A stretch of DNA of 43,425 bases from Haloferax elongans ATCC BAA-1513 (GTDB taxonomy: Archaea; Halobacteriota; Halobacteria; Halobacteriales; Haloferacaceae), in NCBI RefSeq assembly GCF_000336755.1, contig NZ_AOLK01000021.1, positions 20,827 through 64,251 on the forward strand. Reading direction: 5' to 3'. The notes under the pieces were generated by a model, which was given only the letters and a program-made list of their open reading frames with translations, was not told the origin of the DNA and did no database searches. This document shows, one piece after another, positions 42,743 to 43,425 of this stretch. Made by a program: the position numbers and the translations under genes. How positions within the stretch are numbered: the stretch's first letter is position 1; each line of letters begins with the position of its first letter.

Positions 42743-43425
42743 ATGGACCCGAAGCGGGAACTCACGAGCGTCGACCTCGCGGCCCTCGTCACCGAACTAA
42801 ACCGGTACGAGGGAGCGAAAGTCGACAAGGCATACCTCTACGGGGACGACCTGCTTCGCCTCAAGATGCGGGATTTCGACCGCGGGCGACTCGAACTCCT
42901 CGTCGAAGTGGGCGACATCAAGCGCGCCCACCTCGCCGCACAGGAACACGTCCCCGACGCACCCGGGCGACCGCCGAACTTCGCGATGATGCTTCGGAAC
43001 CGCCTCAGCGGAGCCGACTTCGCGGGCGTCGAGCAGTACGACTTCGACCGTATCCTCACGTTCACGTTCGAACGCGGCGACGAAAACACGAAAATCGTCG
43101 TCGAACTGTTCGGACAGGGGAACATCTCCGTCCTCGACGAGACGGGCGAAGTCGTCCGCAGTCTGGAGACCGTTCGTCTCAAGTCGCGGACGGTTGCCCC
43201 CGGCGCGCAGTACGAGTACCCCGCCTCTCGACTCGACCCGCTTTCGGTCAGCCGCGACGCGCTCGGCCGAAACATGGACGAGTCCGACACCGACATCGTT
43301 CGGACGCTCGCCACCCAGCTCAACCTCGGCGGTCTGTACGCCGAAGAGCTGTGTACACGTGCGGGCGTCGACAAGACGCTCGACATTTCGGACGCGACCG
43401 ACGAGGACTACGACGCCGTCTTCGA
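42743..43425 (+). CDS. rqcH: RqcH/NFACT ribosome quality-control protein, N-terminal part
   Basis: The gene runs off the right edge, so 227 codons are seen. It starts MDPKRELTSVDLAALVTELN, which is typical of archaeal RqcH/Rqc2 (NFACT) proteins. The N-terminal NFACT-N domain continues with KVDKAYLYGDDLLRLKMRD, PNFAMMLRNRLSGA and VELFGQGNISVLD. RqcH binds stalled 50S-nascent-chain complexes with tRNA and elongates C-terminal tails (Ala tails in bacteria), marking them for decay. Divergent from the membrane protein gene. The sequence up to 43425 has no frameshift. Confidence 0.93.
   Translation, partial: MDPKRELTSVDLAALVTELNRYEGAKVDKAYLYGDDLLRLKMRDFDRGRLELLVEVGDIKRAHLAAQEHVPDAPGRPPNFAMMLRNRLSGADFAGVEQYDFDRILTFTFERGDENTKIVVELFGQGNISVLDETGEVVRSLETVRLKSRTVAPGAQYEYPASRLDPLSVSRDALGRNMDESDTDIVRTLATQLNLGGLYAEELCTRAGVDKTLDISDATDEDYDAVF

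Noticed and set aside
1..43425. CRISPR arrays, rRNA or tRNA genes
   Set aside because: No regular 25-40 bp repeats with unique spacers, and no cloverleaf or rRNA-like stretch was noticed. A scan with tRNA and repeat software would be needed to exclude short or unusual cases.

Overview
The window is chromosomal DNA from a haloarchaeon, most likely Haloferax or a close relative. I infer this from the GC-rich, Asp/Glu-rich coding style, Tat-type lipoprotein signals (RR motif followed by a lipobox Cys), a HalX response regulator, haloarchaeal chemotaxis transducers, archaeal GatE, TATA boxes about 25-30 nt before leaderless starts, and archaea-specific housekeeping genes (MptE, archaeal TrmJ, Elp3, RqcH). 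Most of the window is ordinary core chromosome. The only clear mobile element is one IS1341-type TnpB element.

Layout. 1-2380 (minus strand): photolyase, a DJ-1/PfpI protein and the start of superoxide dismutase, a light/oxidative-stress cluster. 2661-4152: a membrane zinc-ribbon protein and pterin diphosphokinase MptE. 4524-8155: a HalX response regulator, a membrane histidine kinase and an orphan PstS-like lipoprotein, which together look like a small signalling set. 8200-11613: a Cys-rich haloarchaeal protein overlapping TrmJ, a MaoC hydratase, an HtpX-like protease and a membrane protein. 11650-15377: GatE, a small (possibly broken) zinc ribbon and class II fumarase. 15622-20234: a complete CUT1 sugar ABC transporter (SBP, two permeases, ATPase). 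20276-23933: a small membrane protein, BolA, a membrane chemotaxis transducer and a haloarchaeal hypothetical. 24020-25490: the TnpB element, whose right end coincides with the stop codon of the neighbouring gene. 25484-29603: that small gene, a duplicated-domain lipoprotein, MutY and a soluble PAS histidine kinase. 29634-29765: an array of 11-bp repeats. 29765-33675: DsrE-like protein, FMN reductase, a CalY/TasA-like plus beta-helix secreted protein, thymidine kinase and a Yip1-like membrane protein. 33775-37752: a RecJ-like protein with all recognisable catalytic motifs lost, and Elp3. 37973-43425: MscS channel, soluble PAS transducer, GNAT acetyltransferase, a membrane protein and the start of RqcH.

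The items most worth a second look are (1) the RecJ/DHH protein, which resembles a catalytically dead Cdc45-like factor with S1 and OB domains; (2) the 11-bp repeat array between two convergent genes; (3) the TnpB element, which lacks the usual RuvC-II glutamate and whose predicted guide reads into the 3' end of the gene it abuts; (4) the CalY/TasA plus beta-helix fusion; (5) a 13-codon leader ORF overlapping the elp3 start by GTGA; and (6) a small zinc ribbon carrying an apparent frameshift and a lost start codon. I saw no CRISPR array, rRNA or tRNA.
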